This document shows, in pieces, positions 1 to 7,992 of a stretch of 64,000 bases of DNA (position 1 is its first letter; every line of letters begins with the position of its first letter). The notes below the pieces were generated by a model, which searched no databases, had not been told where the DNA came from, and saw only the letters and a list, made by a program, of their open reading frames with translations. Position numbers and translations under genes: made by a program. The stretch is from a virus, in the IMG/VR virus record IMGVR_UViG_3300018080_005856, positions 62,001 through 126,000 of that record; one strand, given 5' to 3'.

Positions 1-2896
1 CTTTCTTCCCTACAGTTGACTGGGTGATACTCGACAGTTTCTCTCTTGCAGTATCCATAGTAGACTTTAGATCTGACTCGGCCAGTTGACTTTCCTGGGC
101 ATACTTCCCCACTTTGGCTTTCTCTGATCTTAATGTTGTAGCCAACTTCCCTTTTGATGCATTATACAGCTCGGCAGATTTGGATTGTATTTCTCTGGCA
201 GCTGACTCCACGTGTTTTATGGCCTTTGCCATTGGGGCGGTGCCCATTACTTCCGATGTCTTCTTAGCTATGTCTTCAGCTAGGCCTGTAACGGTTTGCC
301 ATAAATCGCTTCTTAAGAATACATTTCTGGCAGTGTTTATAAGACCCTTCCATTCCTTTAATACTTCCTCTGCTGGTAAGCTTCTCAGACCTTTGAATAT
401 TGCGTGTGCCTTTTCTATTGGAGAACCCATAGGACTATGCGCTTTGTAACCCATCCTCAGTTGTGACTCTGGCTCAATAGAAGGGGACGAACTACTCCAC
501 TGTACTTTCTTTAATCTCTTAAACCTCTCCTGTCTTTCTCTTATGCTCCTTCTTATGTCCTTGTCACTTTTGATATGTGGTAATATGCCGAACGTAGCAA
601 TGCCTGCTATCCCACCAGCTACTATATATCTTGGGTTCTGTATAGCAAGGTCTGCTCCTTTTATGAGTTTCTTAACCTGTTCTGACACACCTACGCCAGT
701 GCTTTTCAGTATATTATTGAATTCCCCTCTGCTCTGGTTGGCGCTGCGACCTATCGCAACAGAATACATGTCTTTGAAATAGCTTCGGAATGCCTTAATG
801 TGGCGGTTTACTGTTTCTCCTCTTCCCAGTACTTTCCTCCACCTGGAACCAAAGTCACTGTACATTAATCTTCGTGATACCGTATATATGGAGGCGTGTG
901 AACCGTCATCTACTCTGTCCCGGTTGTGAGTAAGATAGAACTTCAGTTTCTCATACTTATTCTGGATTGCGGTCCTTACATTGTTTGCTCCAGCTATATA
1001 TGATAGTAGTCCTGCTATCATAAGGGTACCAACTGGAAACCTTGGAGCCCCTCTCCTAGCCTTCCCAACAATGGTGCCAAACGAGTTGTTCTTTGCCACC
1101 TGGGCCAGGAACATATCAGGACTGGACTCTAGAAGATTTCTATCCGTTAGTGCTCCTGTTATGGCTTTAAGAGGTAGGTCTTTTGTGTTTATGCCCATCC
1201 GTATAAGCTTATCATTGGATGTATTCAGGAGATGGCGGGTAAACTCGGTGTTTAGAGAATCTTGTACAGCTACTCCTACGTTTCTATCTATAGTTTTACT
1301 ATATTGTCTTAAAGCAAATTGGAAGTCGGATTCAAGTGTGGGATGGTTCTTTCCATACTTGCCCAGTGAGTAACCTAGTTCTGATAACCTTTTCTCTGTA
1401 TTAGTCATCATCAGTTTGTCAAGATGAGCAGCCAGTTCTCTATCTTTGAAAACGTTATCCAAGACCGTTTCAGTAGCAAAGTCTTTCCCTATATCGAAAG
1501 ACTTGGCCAGGTTCTCTATATATGTAGTAGAGTATGCCTGTATGTTCCTCCTTACCTGTGGACTCATCCACCTAGCGGTTGCTTCTGGATCTAATATGTT
1601 GAACATTAGCTTGGACCTAGCTGCAGCTGCACTTGCTTTTAGCCGGTCTTGGAAAAGACCTCTTCTATGGTACTTAAGGGCCTCTATGTCATTTGACAGA
1701 ACGTTGGCATCGCTCTCTGCAGTAAGTCTTATTACATCGGGGCTGAGGTCGAACTCCTCACTAAGTTCCCGCATACGGGTCTTGGTGAATTCCTCTTTCC
1801 TCCAGTTCCGTGACCTCTGGTATGTCTTCGAACTTTCCGCTATCTTCTGCTGGTCATCTACGTTCTTCAGCATATGAAGCTCAGAATCAAGGAACCTTTC
1901 ACCGTTCGAGGTACGCCTTGCTTCTTCAACAAATGTCTTGAACCGGCACTGATATCTCATCGGGCAGCTTGCGCAAGCGTAGGGATTACATGCCCCTTTC
2001 TCCATCTTTAGTAGGGCTTTCAGAGAACTTGCTTTCTTATCTCTAGTAAGGAGGGTAGTCCCCTCTCTCATTGTTGATGTTGTTCGTGATACTGCGTCTG
2101 CTACCTGTGACCGCAGTAGTGCATAATCTTCCTGCCTGCTGAATATAGTTGAGACTTTCTTACGCCTTGGTGCGTCTACACCGTTATCTTGATATATATC
2201 GTAAGTAAATTTGATAGTGTTTATATCGGGTCGGTTGTCGAATATAGAAAGAGCATATACCCTGGGTTGTATCTGTTCTTTCGGGTCTTTCAAGACGGAC
2301 AACAGGTCACTGCCTATATCGGCGCCCCTAGCCCGGGCATACTTGTAGTCTACTATCTCAGCTACGTCAGAATTGTCATAATGAAGTAATAGGTCTGTTA
2401 TACCTGCTGCTTGTTCTTTGAGAGGGAGTGTCATTGTACGAACTGGTAACTCTGTAAGCAGCGATAGTCTACCCCCTGATCTTAGGAACCGTTTACCATA
2501 GTCCCTTACCATCTTCTTGACAGCTCGACTTGGTTCTGCTAAAGCTGCTTCGCCCAAAGGAAGATGTTGTCTCAGAGCTTCCTGAGAATATGCTGTGGCT
2601 TCATCAAGTAACCTTTTTACATTGCTAGCACCAGGGAAAGTCTTGTCACTCTCTGCTGTTCTCTTTAAGAATCCTAGTCCGTCTTCTATGGCTTTATGAA
2701 CTGCTACCCCGTATGCATCAGCTGTGGATTTAACGTACGCATCATATGTTGATGTTCCGAGACGTTGCATCATTGCCCTAGCTGGACAAAGGTTCATTGA
2801 CGTCACAAATGACGGGGATATATCTCTGCTTGTACTTTTAGGAAAGGATTCCCAGGGGGTCTTTAGGGTTGTGTTTTCGTGAAATAAATCTGCCAT
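1..2896 (-). CDS. Giant protein with N-terminal Cas4/RecB-like Fe-S nuclease domain (partial, 3' end outside window)
   Basis: Reading the minus strand from the ATG at 2896 gives an uninterrupted frame of about 965 codons to the left edge. Residues 1-320 carry a PD-(D/E)XK nuclease signature: Cys37 in NLCPAR, a GxxxxH-type His68, Asp168 in GITD, the EIVDYK motif with Asp183 and Lys185, and Gln210 in QIQPRVYA. A cysteine cluster follows at Cys303, 308, 311 and 317. One N-terminal cysteine plus a C-terminal CxxCx5C is the 4Fe-4S arrangement of Cas4 and AddB-type nucleases. The remaining 640 residues are basic, largely helical-looking and unrecognised, with a hydrophobic stretch near VAGGIAGIATFGIL, similar in style to the other giant virion proteins here. 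I infer a DNA-processing nuclease tethered to a structural or internal virion protein. The gene starts 15 bases after the 295-residue gene, so the two are probably co-transcribed. The nuclease motifs are clear; the role is not. Confidence 0.85.
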   Translation of the reverse strand, partial: MADLFHENTTLKTPWESFPKSTSRDISPSFVTSMNLCPARAMMQRLGTSTYDAYVKSTADAYGVAVHKAIEDGLGFLKRTAESDKTFPGASNVKRLLDEATAYSQEALRQHLPLGEAALAEPSRAVKKMVRDYGKRFLRSGGRLSLLTELPVRTMTLPLKEQAAGITDLLLHYDNSDVAEIVDYKYARARGADIGSDLLSVLKDPKEQIQPRVYALSIFDNRPDINTIKFTYDIYQDNGVDAPRRKKVSTIFSRQEDYALLRSQVADAVSRTTSTMREGTTLLTRDKKASSLKALLKMEKGACNPYACASCPMRYQCRFKTFVEEARRTSNGERFLDSELHMLKNVDDQQKIAESSKTYQRSRNWRKEEFTKTRMRELSEEFDLSPDVIRLTAESDANVLSNDIEALKYHRRGLFQDRLKASAAAARSKLMFNILDPEATARWMSPQVRRNIQAYSTTYIENLAKSFDIGKDFATETVLDNVFKDRELAAHLDKLMMTNTEKRLSELGYSLGKYGKNHPTLESDFQFALRQYSKTIDRNVGVAVQDSLNTEFTRHLLNTSNDKLIRMGINTKDLPLKAITGALTDRNLLESSPDMFLAQVAKNNSFGTIVGKARRGAPRFPVGTLMIAGLLSYIAGANNVRTAIQNKYEKLKFYLTHNRDRVDDGSHASIYTVSRRLMYSDFGSRWRKVLGRGETVNRHIKAFRSYFKDMYSVAIGRSANQSRGEFNNILKSTGVGVSEQVKKLIKGADLAIQNPRYIVAGGIAGIATFGILPHIKSDKDIRRSIRERQERFKRLKKVQWSSSSPSIEPESQLRMGYKAHSPMGSPIEKAHAIFKGLRSLPAEEVLKEWKGLINTARNVFLRSDLWQTVTGLAEDIAKKTSEVMGTAPMAKAIKHVESAAREIQSKSAELYNASKGKLATTLRSEKAKVGKYAQESQLAESDLKSTMDTAREKLSSITQSTVGKK

Positions 2897-2911
2897 GCTA
2901 GTACCCGTATG

Positions 2912-3799
2912 TTAAATTTCATCGTCACTACCATTATCCTCCACTATCTCGGCATCTACAACGGTGCGATTTTCCACTCCGGATACTACTTTCTCCAGCC
3001 TATCTACAAGAGCTGCCGTTCTGGCCAAAGCGTCTTGGCCAGCTTTCTTCTTATACTTTTCAGCCATTTCAGGAGTAGCAAGAAGTTGACGGTATATCTG
3101 GTCCCTCTGTCTCCTTACCCTCTCCTTTATACGTATAGAAATGGCCTCCTCCTCCTTGTAGTACACCTCTCCAGTTTCTTCATTTACTACCGTAGGTACC
3201 TGGGTTGAAAACCCTTCAGCTGCAAGAGTACCATCAGCCCTCATGGATAATAGGTCGGCCTCTATTAGACCCATGATAAGGTTGTGTGGTATTATATCCT
3301 CTTTAAGCCTTTCAGGTTCTGTTCCTAGTCTTTCAGATACTGAGTCTACATATTCATCATACAACATTGTAACCATCTTTGATTCTATAGGGCATCTTTC
3401 TCCCACTGGGGCCCGGCCTATGATATCATATGGGCAGTTGTCTTTGTTGGAACATTTAGGACCACATACTTGTATTATAGCATTAGCAAGAGTATTTCTT
3501 GGGGATGTTATAGCCTTGCTTAGTTTCTTCAGGACAGACAGGGTCCACTTATTATCCCTGAAGAATTCCTCTCCGTATATACTTATTATATTATCCTTCA
3601 TATATGCGGGGATCTTATAGTGGGGAACAACTCTGTTTGGATCCTTTACACGATACACAGGTTCATCTGATTCCAGCTCGACAGTGATTATTTCCTCTGT
3701 TATGTCGGCATCTCTTATACTGGGAACCTGAGAATCTTCGTGCTCTAGATTCTCATTTGTTCTCCGCTGTCTCTTGGTTTTAGTAGGTTGATCTGGCAT
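2912..3799 (-). CDS. 295-residue protein with four-cysteine motif, unknown function
   Basis: The start at 3799 is preceded by AGAGG and overlaps the end of the upstream 98-residue gene by 20 bases, as in a coupled operon. Residues 112-136 hold a C-x3-C-x5-C-x13-C motif ending in GERCPIE, which looks like a metal site (zinc or Fe-S). The N-terminal 45 residues are charged and probably disordered. Residues about 225-275 are rich in Arg, Lys, Gln and Glu and could form a coiled coil, and the C-terminal tail is acidic. It lies directly before the Fe-S-type nuclease gene, which suggests but does not prove a joint role. No family was recognised. Confidence 0.8.
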   Translation of the reverse strand: MPDQPTKTKRQRRTNENLEHEDSQVPSIRDADITEEIITVELESDEPVYRVKDPNRVVPHYKIPAYMKDNIISIYGEEFFRDNKWTLSVLKKLSKAITSPRNTLANAIIQVCGPKCSNKDNCPYDIIGRAPVGERCPIESKMVTMLYDEYVDSVSERLGTEPERLKEDIIPHNLIMGLIEADLLSMRADGTLAAEGFSTQVPTVVNEETGEVYYKEEEAISIRIKERVRRQRDQIYRQLLATPEMAEKYKKKAGQDALARTAALVDRLEKVVSGVENRTVVDAEIVEDNGSDDEI

Positions 3800-4076
3800 T
3801 TGCCTCTTTGCGTGAGATCTCGTTGGCTTCTTTATTGAACCAGCCTATTGGGTCTTTTCCTATTTCCCGATTGATGGTTTCCCTCAGTTCTATTTGGTCC
3901 AATGATGGTGACATGGATGGTTCCTTCTCCAGTGCGCCAGTCATCAGCTTCCTGAAGGTATCTCTGTGTATGAACACAGACTTTAGCTCCCCTTTAGGTG
4001 AGAGAAAAGATATAGTTGCGGCATCCTTGACATTACTGAAGTCTACCATTCTTAGAGTTAAATCCTTATTAGCCAT
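3780..4076 (-). CDS. Small 98-residue protein, unknown function
   Basis: The frame opens further upstream at 4100, but the ATG at 4076 is preceded by GGAGG five bases away on the minus strand, so translation most likely begins there with MANKDLTLRMVDF. The protein looks like a small alpha/beta protein (TISFLSPKGELKSVFIHRDT resembles two beta strands) followed by a charged helical tail. It is the first gene of the leftward unit 98 aa, 295 aa, nuclease, downstream of a sigma70-like promoter at 4131-4159. No homology recognised. Confidence 0.7.
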   Translation of the reverse strand: MANKDLTLRMVDFSNVKDAATISFLSPKGELKSVFIHRDTFRKLMTGALEKEPSMSPSLDQIELRETINREIGKDPIGWFNKEANEISRKEANARSTY

Positions 4077-4130
4077 GCAATCCTCCAAGTCATTGTGCAA
4101 TATAATGTGGACATTTTAGCATATTGGTCA

Positions 4131-4159
4131 TAAATATACCACTATTTCATCAATGTCAA
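4131..4159 (-). promoter_or_regulatory. Candidate sigma70-like promoter for the leftward nuclease operon
   Basis: On the minus strand a perfect TTGACA (4159-4154) is followed by 17 bases and TATTTA (4136-4131). TATATT with a 15-base spacer is an alternative -10. It lies about 55 bases upstream of the GGAGG-led start at 4076. Confidence 0.5.
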
Positions 4160-4211
4160 GCATTTATTCCAGTTCTATATGAATATTTGAGCATAAAACG
4201 TTATAAATGTG

Positions 4212-4245
4212 TTGACTAATAGGGACCTACCTGGTAGGCTATATT
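4212..4245 (+). promoter_or_regulatory. Candidate promoter with embedded palindromic operator upstream of the HTH gene
   Basis: TTGACT (4212-4217) forms a -35 box. The best -10 is either TAGGCT (4235-4240, 17-base spacer) or TATATT (4240-4245, longer spacer). The 13-base perfect palindrome CCTACC-T-GGTAGG at 4226-4238 lies inside. Since the downstream gene encodes an HTH protein, autoregulation through this dyad is a natural inference. Confidence 0.45.
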
Positions 4246-4270
4246 AAATGAGACATATAGGTGGGGATAT

Positions 4271-4501
4271 ATGGCACTTCTTCATAAACCAGAAGGTTCC
4301 AAAGAAGAAAGACTAGAAGAAGCAGAACGTAAACACGGAAAGACAATGCATACCCTTATGAGCTATGGATGGAGTAATAAATCTATAGCGGCATATCTAG
4401 GGCTGGACGAGTGGACTGTGAGAAGGTTTCGCTGGAGGCATGATTTATCTAGAGAGTATAGACCTGATGGTATTCCGGTTTCCCAGTCTAGTGGTACATA
4501 G
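4271..4501 (+). CDS. Small helix-turn-helix DNA-binding protein
   Basis: A 76-residue basic protein with a helix-turn-helix segment at about residues 30-58 (MSYGWSNKSIAAYLGL then DEWTVRRFRWRHDL), the pattern of resolvase-type or phage regulatory HTH domains. A GGTGGGG ribosome binding site precedes the ATG. It is the only plus-strand gene in the left arm, and its last 14 bases overlap the 3' end of the convergent 485-residue gene. A perfect palindrome sits in its own upstream region. It is likely a repressor or regulator of the leftward/rightward switch; it is too small to be a recombinase. Confidence 0.65.
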   Translation: MALLHKPEGSKEERLEEAERKHGKTMHTLMSYGWSNKSIAAYLGLDEWTVRRFRWRHDLSREYRPDGIPVSQSSGT

Positions 4502-5945
4502 GGGCTTCATTCCCCATCAGATATCTGGCATTCATATGGGCATTTTGTATGGCTGCCACCGCCCTCTGTCTTTCGGTAGCCAATCTGGCATTGCTCAATA
4601 CATCCATTTCATTACCAAACTCTGTGCGGAATAATCCTTTTACTGTTGGTGCTAATCTGGTTATGAGTTCTTCACTCTTTCGGATACCCCATACTGCGGC
4701 TTTGAGACCTTGGGGTATAAGGAAAGCAGCCATTGCACCGGCCTTAAGGCGTTTGGCCATAGCTACTCTTCCAGCATAGTTATCTCCGACGTCTTTTGCA
4801 AAGTTCTGCAGAAGTTTGTAGTCTTGTACTGAAGCTAGTCCTGTTTCCTGAGCTGCTCTCAATGTTGCCTCAGTAGCAGTACCATACGCTCTACCATAAA
4901 GCGCTTTGTTGTGTTTTAGTACAGCTCTAGTAGATACTAGCCTCCGTTGTGCCATATCGTTTCCGGTTAATCTTATAGCATCTTTTCCAAAGAGCATTCT
5001 CTTTCTAGCAGCAAGCCTTTCTTTAGATAGGATATGCCTGCCCTCAACCGGTTTACCTGGCTCTATTCCCCTAACTATATCAGCTATAGAGGTGCGCTTG
5101 AATTCTTTCACACTTCGATCATAGAATTCTCTCAGTTCTCTAGTAGTCCTGGGCCTTTCTCCTCCCCAGGCTGTTCTCCTTGCCTTTATATCTGGCCATA
5201 TCTCACTAGGCATAGGTCTAGTTTCAGTAGGGAAAGGACCGCCAGTAATATCCACTATCTCCCTTGTTATCTTCTTGGCAAGCTCGTCATTCTCAGTAAG
5301 AGCATTGTACACATCAGAAGATATGTGGCCGCTATCTAGGAGGCGCTGAAGACCTCTGTTTATATTCTTGGGTGAGACATAGAACTTATCAAGGCTACCA
5401 TACTTCCATATACCCATGGCTCTGAGGTATTCTACTTCCCCCTCTTTTGTATATATGTGCTTCCATGGTTTTATAGGAGTTACATGTCTATTAGGTGCCT
5501 TCAGGGTTTCCCGGAACTTCTGCAGGCTCTTGAAAACGTTGTCCCTTGTTCCCTTTGTGAAAGAGTCTTTTATTGCTTTTGCACTACGGGCTATGTCCTT
5601 GGTTTTCCCAAATGTGAATGCTTCCCCTCGATATAGACGAGTAGCAGTTGTCTGTATACCATATAATGCTTTACCTAGGAGACCATCAACTGTGGTGGCG
5701 CGATATCCATGCACCATGGATCTCCGCTGGTATCTCCTGTTTATCTCAAAAGGAGATTTCGACATATGGTATGTAGATCTTATAGTATTGGCGTAAAGGC
5801 TAAGCTTCAAAGGAAGCATTGCCACGGATGCGAAGTCAGGAAGTATCTCATGATAGTCAGGCATACGGAATGGGTCAGTCCTGACTTCTCCCATACTGTT
5901 TGCTATTCCTACTAGGTTCTCGCTACTGAGAGGATTGAGTGGCAT
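4488..5945 (-). CDS. 485-residue basic protein, putative internal virion protein
   Basis: A strongly basic protein with many Arg and Lys residues and predominantly helical character. A hydrophobic stretch lies near the C-terminal third (AGAMAAFLIPQGLKAAVWGI). It starts six bases after the end of the 90-residue gene, so both probably come from the leftward half of the divergent control region at 6238-6285. Composition resembles the giant virion proteins elsewhere in the window, and I infer packaging with or near DNA. No named family recognised. Confidence 0.75.
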   Translation of the reverse strand: MPLNPLSSENLVGIANSMGEVRTDPFRMPDYHEILPDFASVAMLPLKLSLYANTIRSTYHMSKSPFEINRRYQRRSMVHGYRATTVDGLLGKALYGIQTTATRLYRGEAFTFGKTKDIARSAKAIKDSFTKGTRDNVFKSLQKFRETLKAPNRHVTPIKPWKHIYTKEGEVEYLRAMGIWKYGSLDKFYVSPKNINRGLQRLLDSGHISSDVYNALTENDELAKKITREIVDITGGPFPTETRPMPSEIWPDIKARRTAWGGERPRTTRELREFYDRSVKEFKRTSIADIVRGIEPGKPVEGRHILSKERLAARKRMLFGKDAIRLTGNDMAQRRLVSTRAVLKHNKALYGRAYGTATEATLRAAQETGLASVQDYKLLQNFAKDVGDNYAGRVAMAKRLKAGAMAAFLIPQGLKAAVWGIRKSEELITRLAPTVKGLFRTEFGNEMDVLSNARLATERQRAVAAIQNAHMNARYLMGNEAPMYH

Positions 5946-5951
5946 AAATTG

Positions 5952-6224
5952 TTACCTTCTCCTGAAGTTGAACTTCAAACCATCTATGCCGGCCTGGTTT
6001 CTATTTGTTCTTATTCCGAATCTTCCAGACTCCATGGGGAATGCACTTCCTGGATAAAGTCCCTTCATCATATTCTCTCTCCAGCTATTAGCTCCTCTTA
6101 TCATAGCGCCACCTGCTACTGTAGCTCCAAGAGTGTATAACGCCCCACGGGATACAGTTGATCCAGCTATTGACCCCATTGTGCGCCTTGTTCCCTTGAA
6201 TATTCCCCTGATAATATCAGACAT
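5952..6224 (-). CDS. 90-residue glycine-rich basic protein
   Basis: The protein has a short hydrophobic, glycine-rich segment at residues about 26-44 (RGALYTLGATVAGGAMI) flanked by basic sequence and ends in FNFRRR. GGAGAGA-type sequence precedes the start. It is the first gene leftward from the divergent region that also serves the terminase. It could be a small internal head or membrane-active protein; function is unknown. Confidence 0.65.
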   Translation of the reverse strand: MSDIIRGIFKGTRRTMGSIAGSTVSRGALYTLGATVAGGAMIRGANSWRENMMKGLYPGSAFPMESGRFGIRTNRNQAGIDGLKFNFRRR

Positions 6225-6237
6225 TCTTTCTCTCCAG

Positions 6238-6285
6238 TGGTATATTATGCGATAATATTCTACAATATATACCTGTAATATACCA
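6238..6285. promoter_or_regulatory. Divergent control region with 10-bp perfect inverted repeat
   Basis: TGGTATATTA at 6238-6247 is repeated inverted as TAATATACCA at 6276-6285, with the axis at about 6261.5. Two candidate -10 boxes overlap at the axis: TACAAT (6261-6266, rightward) and TAGAAT (6262-6257, leftward). Each lies 17 bases from the outer TGGTAT, which is a poor match to a -35 consensus. The symmetry suggests coordinated or mutually exclusive divergent transcription of terminase and the leftward arm. Confidence 0.5.
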
Positions 6286-6297
6286 TAAGAGGTCTAA

Positions 6298-7992
6298 ATG
6301 GGAAGACGCTTCACAGAGAACCAGCTTGCTGCGTTAAAGAAAGAAGTAACCGATCCCGAGGAACTACAGCTTTTATTACTCGCGGATGATCCTGTATTGT
6401 GGGGAGAAACATACCTATATGATCCAGACACAGGAGAAGATAAGTTTGAATGTAAAGAACAGTTCCTAGATCTTTTAAGGTGTCCTAGGCTTAATAGGGC
6501 TGCCCGGGTTGGCCGGCAACAGGGCAAAACTGTTCATCTCTGTGTTGACATTCTATACAAATGTGCCACAACCCAGAGGAATGTTATCCTTGTCTTTATC
6601 CCATCAAAGAAACATATGAACCGGATGCTTGAGATTGTCAGTAACCTACTTCGGACATCAGAATTAAAGGGTTCATATAAGATGGGGAAGAAGATAAAAG
6701 CCAGGGACTCTCTGGAGCCCGAATATGATTATGAGATAAGATGTAGCACTGGGTCGGTTGCAAGGTTCTTCTTTATGGATCAGAAACCAGATAAGGCGCG
6801 TGGACAGGCTGCAGATAGCATATACATAGATGAGGCAGAGTATCTTCCTGAGAAAGCATGGCCAGTTATAAATGGTATCATAAAGGGTGATCCTAACATT
6901 CCTATATGGGCATCATCAACTCCTTCCGGTCTAGAGGACACATGGTTCAGAAACTTCTGTGACAGGTGTAGTGACCCAAAGAACATAAACGGAGAGGAAT
7001 TTCACCTCCCGTCGAATAAGGAGAAGAACTGGCCAGAAATAGAGAAGAGATTGAGAGATCTCATATTTGACGAAGTAACTTGGAAACTAGAGGTCTTGGC
7101 GGAATGGGCGGAGGCAAGAGGAGCAGTATATAAGAAGGACATAATAGATAGATCCATAGAAAGGGCTACAATAGGGGGGATATACCCTACCATGGAGGAT
7201 CTGAGATCAACACTAGAGTATCAGCAAGGACGCAAGTTCATAGGCGTTGATTGGAACAACCCCCAAAATGGTGTCAGAATAATAGAACTTACCGAAATGT
7301 ATGATATGCTATGGCTCACTCGTCATGAAACGATAGCATACGAGAAATATACCCAACTATCATCTGTGGATACCCTACTAGCCTTGGAAGATGAAAACAA
7401 GTACACTGTAATATCAGTAGATATGGGATATGGTGAAACTCAGATAGAACTTCTCACAAAGGGATTGTCTGACAGGCGGCTGGATCCGGCAAAGCTGCTA
7501 AATGTAGTTGACTCAGCAAAGAAGGAAACTGTTAATATCGTATATACTTCTCCTGAAGGAGGAAGACGCAGAGAGACAATTTCAGTGAGGGTAAAGACTA
7601 AGCTAGTTGGTCTAGTAAGCAAGTACTTGGAGACCAAGCTAGTTATCCCAAAGGAAGAGGACGAGTATAGGGAAGGGCTTGTTAAGGAAGTAAGGAACTT
7701 CAAGAGAAAGGAATCACTGCGAGAAGGAGGGTTCGTATACTCTGATAAAACCCATTCACTGTCTGCCCTTCAGATGTGTCTTCATGGGTATGATAAGGTT
7801 GATTCCAACATAGTAAGCGATAATACTATAGGTAGAGTAGCTACTGGTGACTTGGTAGAAATGGTAAAAGCAGCTAGGCCTGAAAGGTCAAATACATACG
7901 CTATAGCAGCAGGAAATCTGAACTATCGAGGAAATAGAGGAGGGAGAACAGCAGGGTTAAGTTATGGCAGACAAAGACGAACTGTTTTATAA
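6298..7992 (+). CDS. terL: Terminase large subunit
   Basis: A 564-residue protein of normal length for a large terminase, the ATP-driven DNA packaging motor and headful nuclease. The ATPase domain shows Walker A GRQQGKT (72-78), Walker B IYIDEAE (175-181) and the coupling motif SSTPSG (206-211). The C-terminal RNase H-like nuclease domain shows FIGVDWN with Asp318 and VISVDMG with Asp375, and the LSALQMCLHGYDK segment fits the last acidic site. An AAGAGG ribosome binding site precedes the ATG. It is the first gene of the rightward late module and overlaps the next frame by 29 bases. No separate small terminase subunit was recognised. Confidence 0.96.
   Translation: MGRRFTENQLAALKKEVTDPEELQLLLLADDPVLWGETYLYDPDTGEDKFECKEQFLDLLRCPRLNRAARVGRQQGKTVHLCVDILYKCATTQRNVILVFIPSKKHMNRMLEIVSNLLRTSELKGSYKMGKKIKARDSLEPEYDYEIRCSTGSVARFFFMDQKPDKARGQAADSIYIDEAEYLPEKAWPVINGIIKGDPNIPIWASSTPSGLEDTWFRNFCDRCSDPKNINGEEFHLPSNKEKNWPEIEKRLRDLIFDEVTWKLEVLAEWAEARGAVYKKDIIDRSIERATIGGIYPTMEDLRSTLEYQQGRKFIGVDWNNPQNGVRIIELTEMYDMLWLTRHETIAYEKYTQLSSVDTLLALEDENKYTVISVDMGYGETQIELLTKGLSDRRLDPAKLLNVVDSAKKETVNIVYTSPEGGRRRETISVRVKTKLVGLVSKYLETKLVIPKEEDEYREGLVKEVRNFKRKESLREGGFVYSDKTHSLSALQMCLHGYDKVDSNIVSDNTIGRVATGDLVEMVKAARPERSNTYAIAAGNLNYRGNRGGRTAGLSYGRQRRTVL

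Noticed and set aside
114-1877. Several plus-strand open frames of 79-143 codons at the left end
   Set aside because: They lie antisense to one continuous minus-strand frame with clear nuclease motifs; their composition (Ser/Leu/Phe-rich) is typical of antisense shadows.
1-2896. Cas4-like domain considered as part of a CRISPR system
   Set aside because: No repeat-spacer array and no other cas gene in the window; the domain is fused to a virion-like body.
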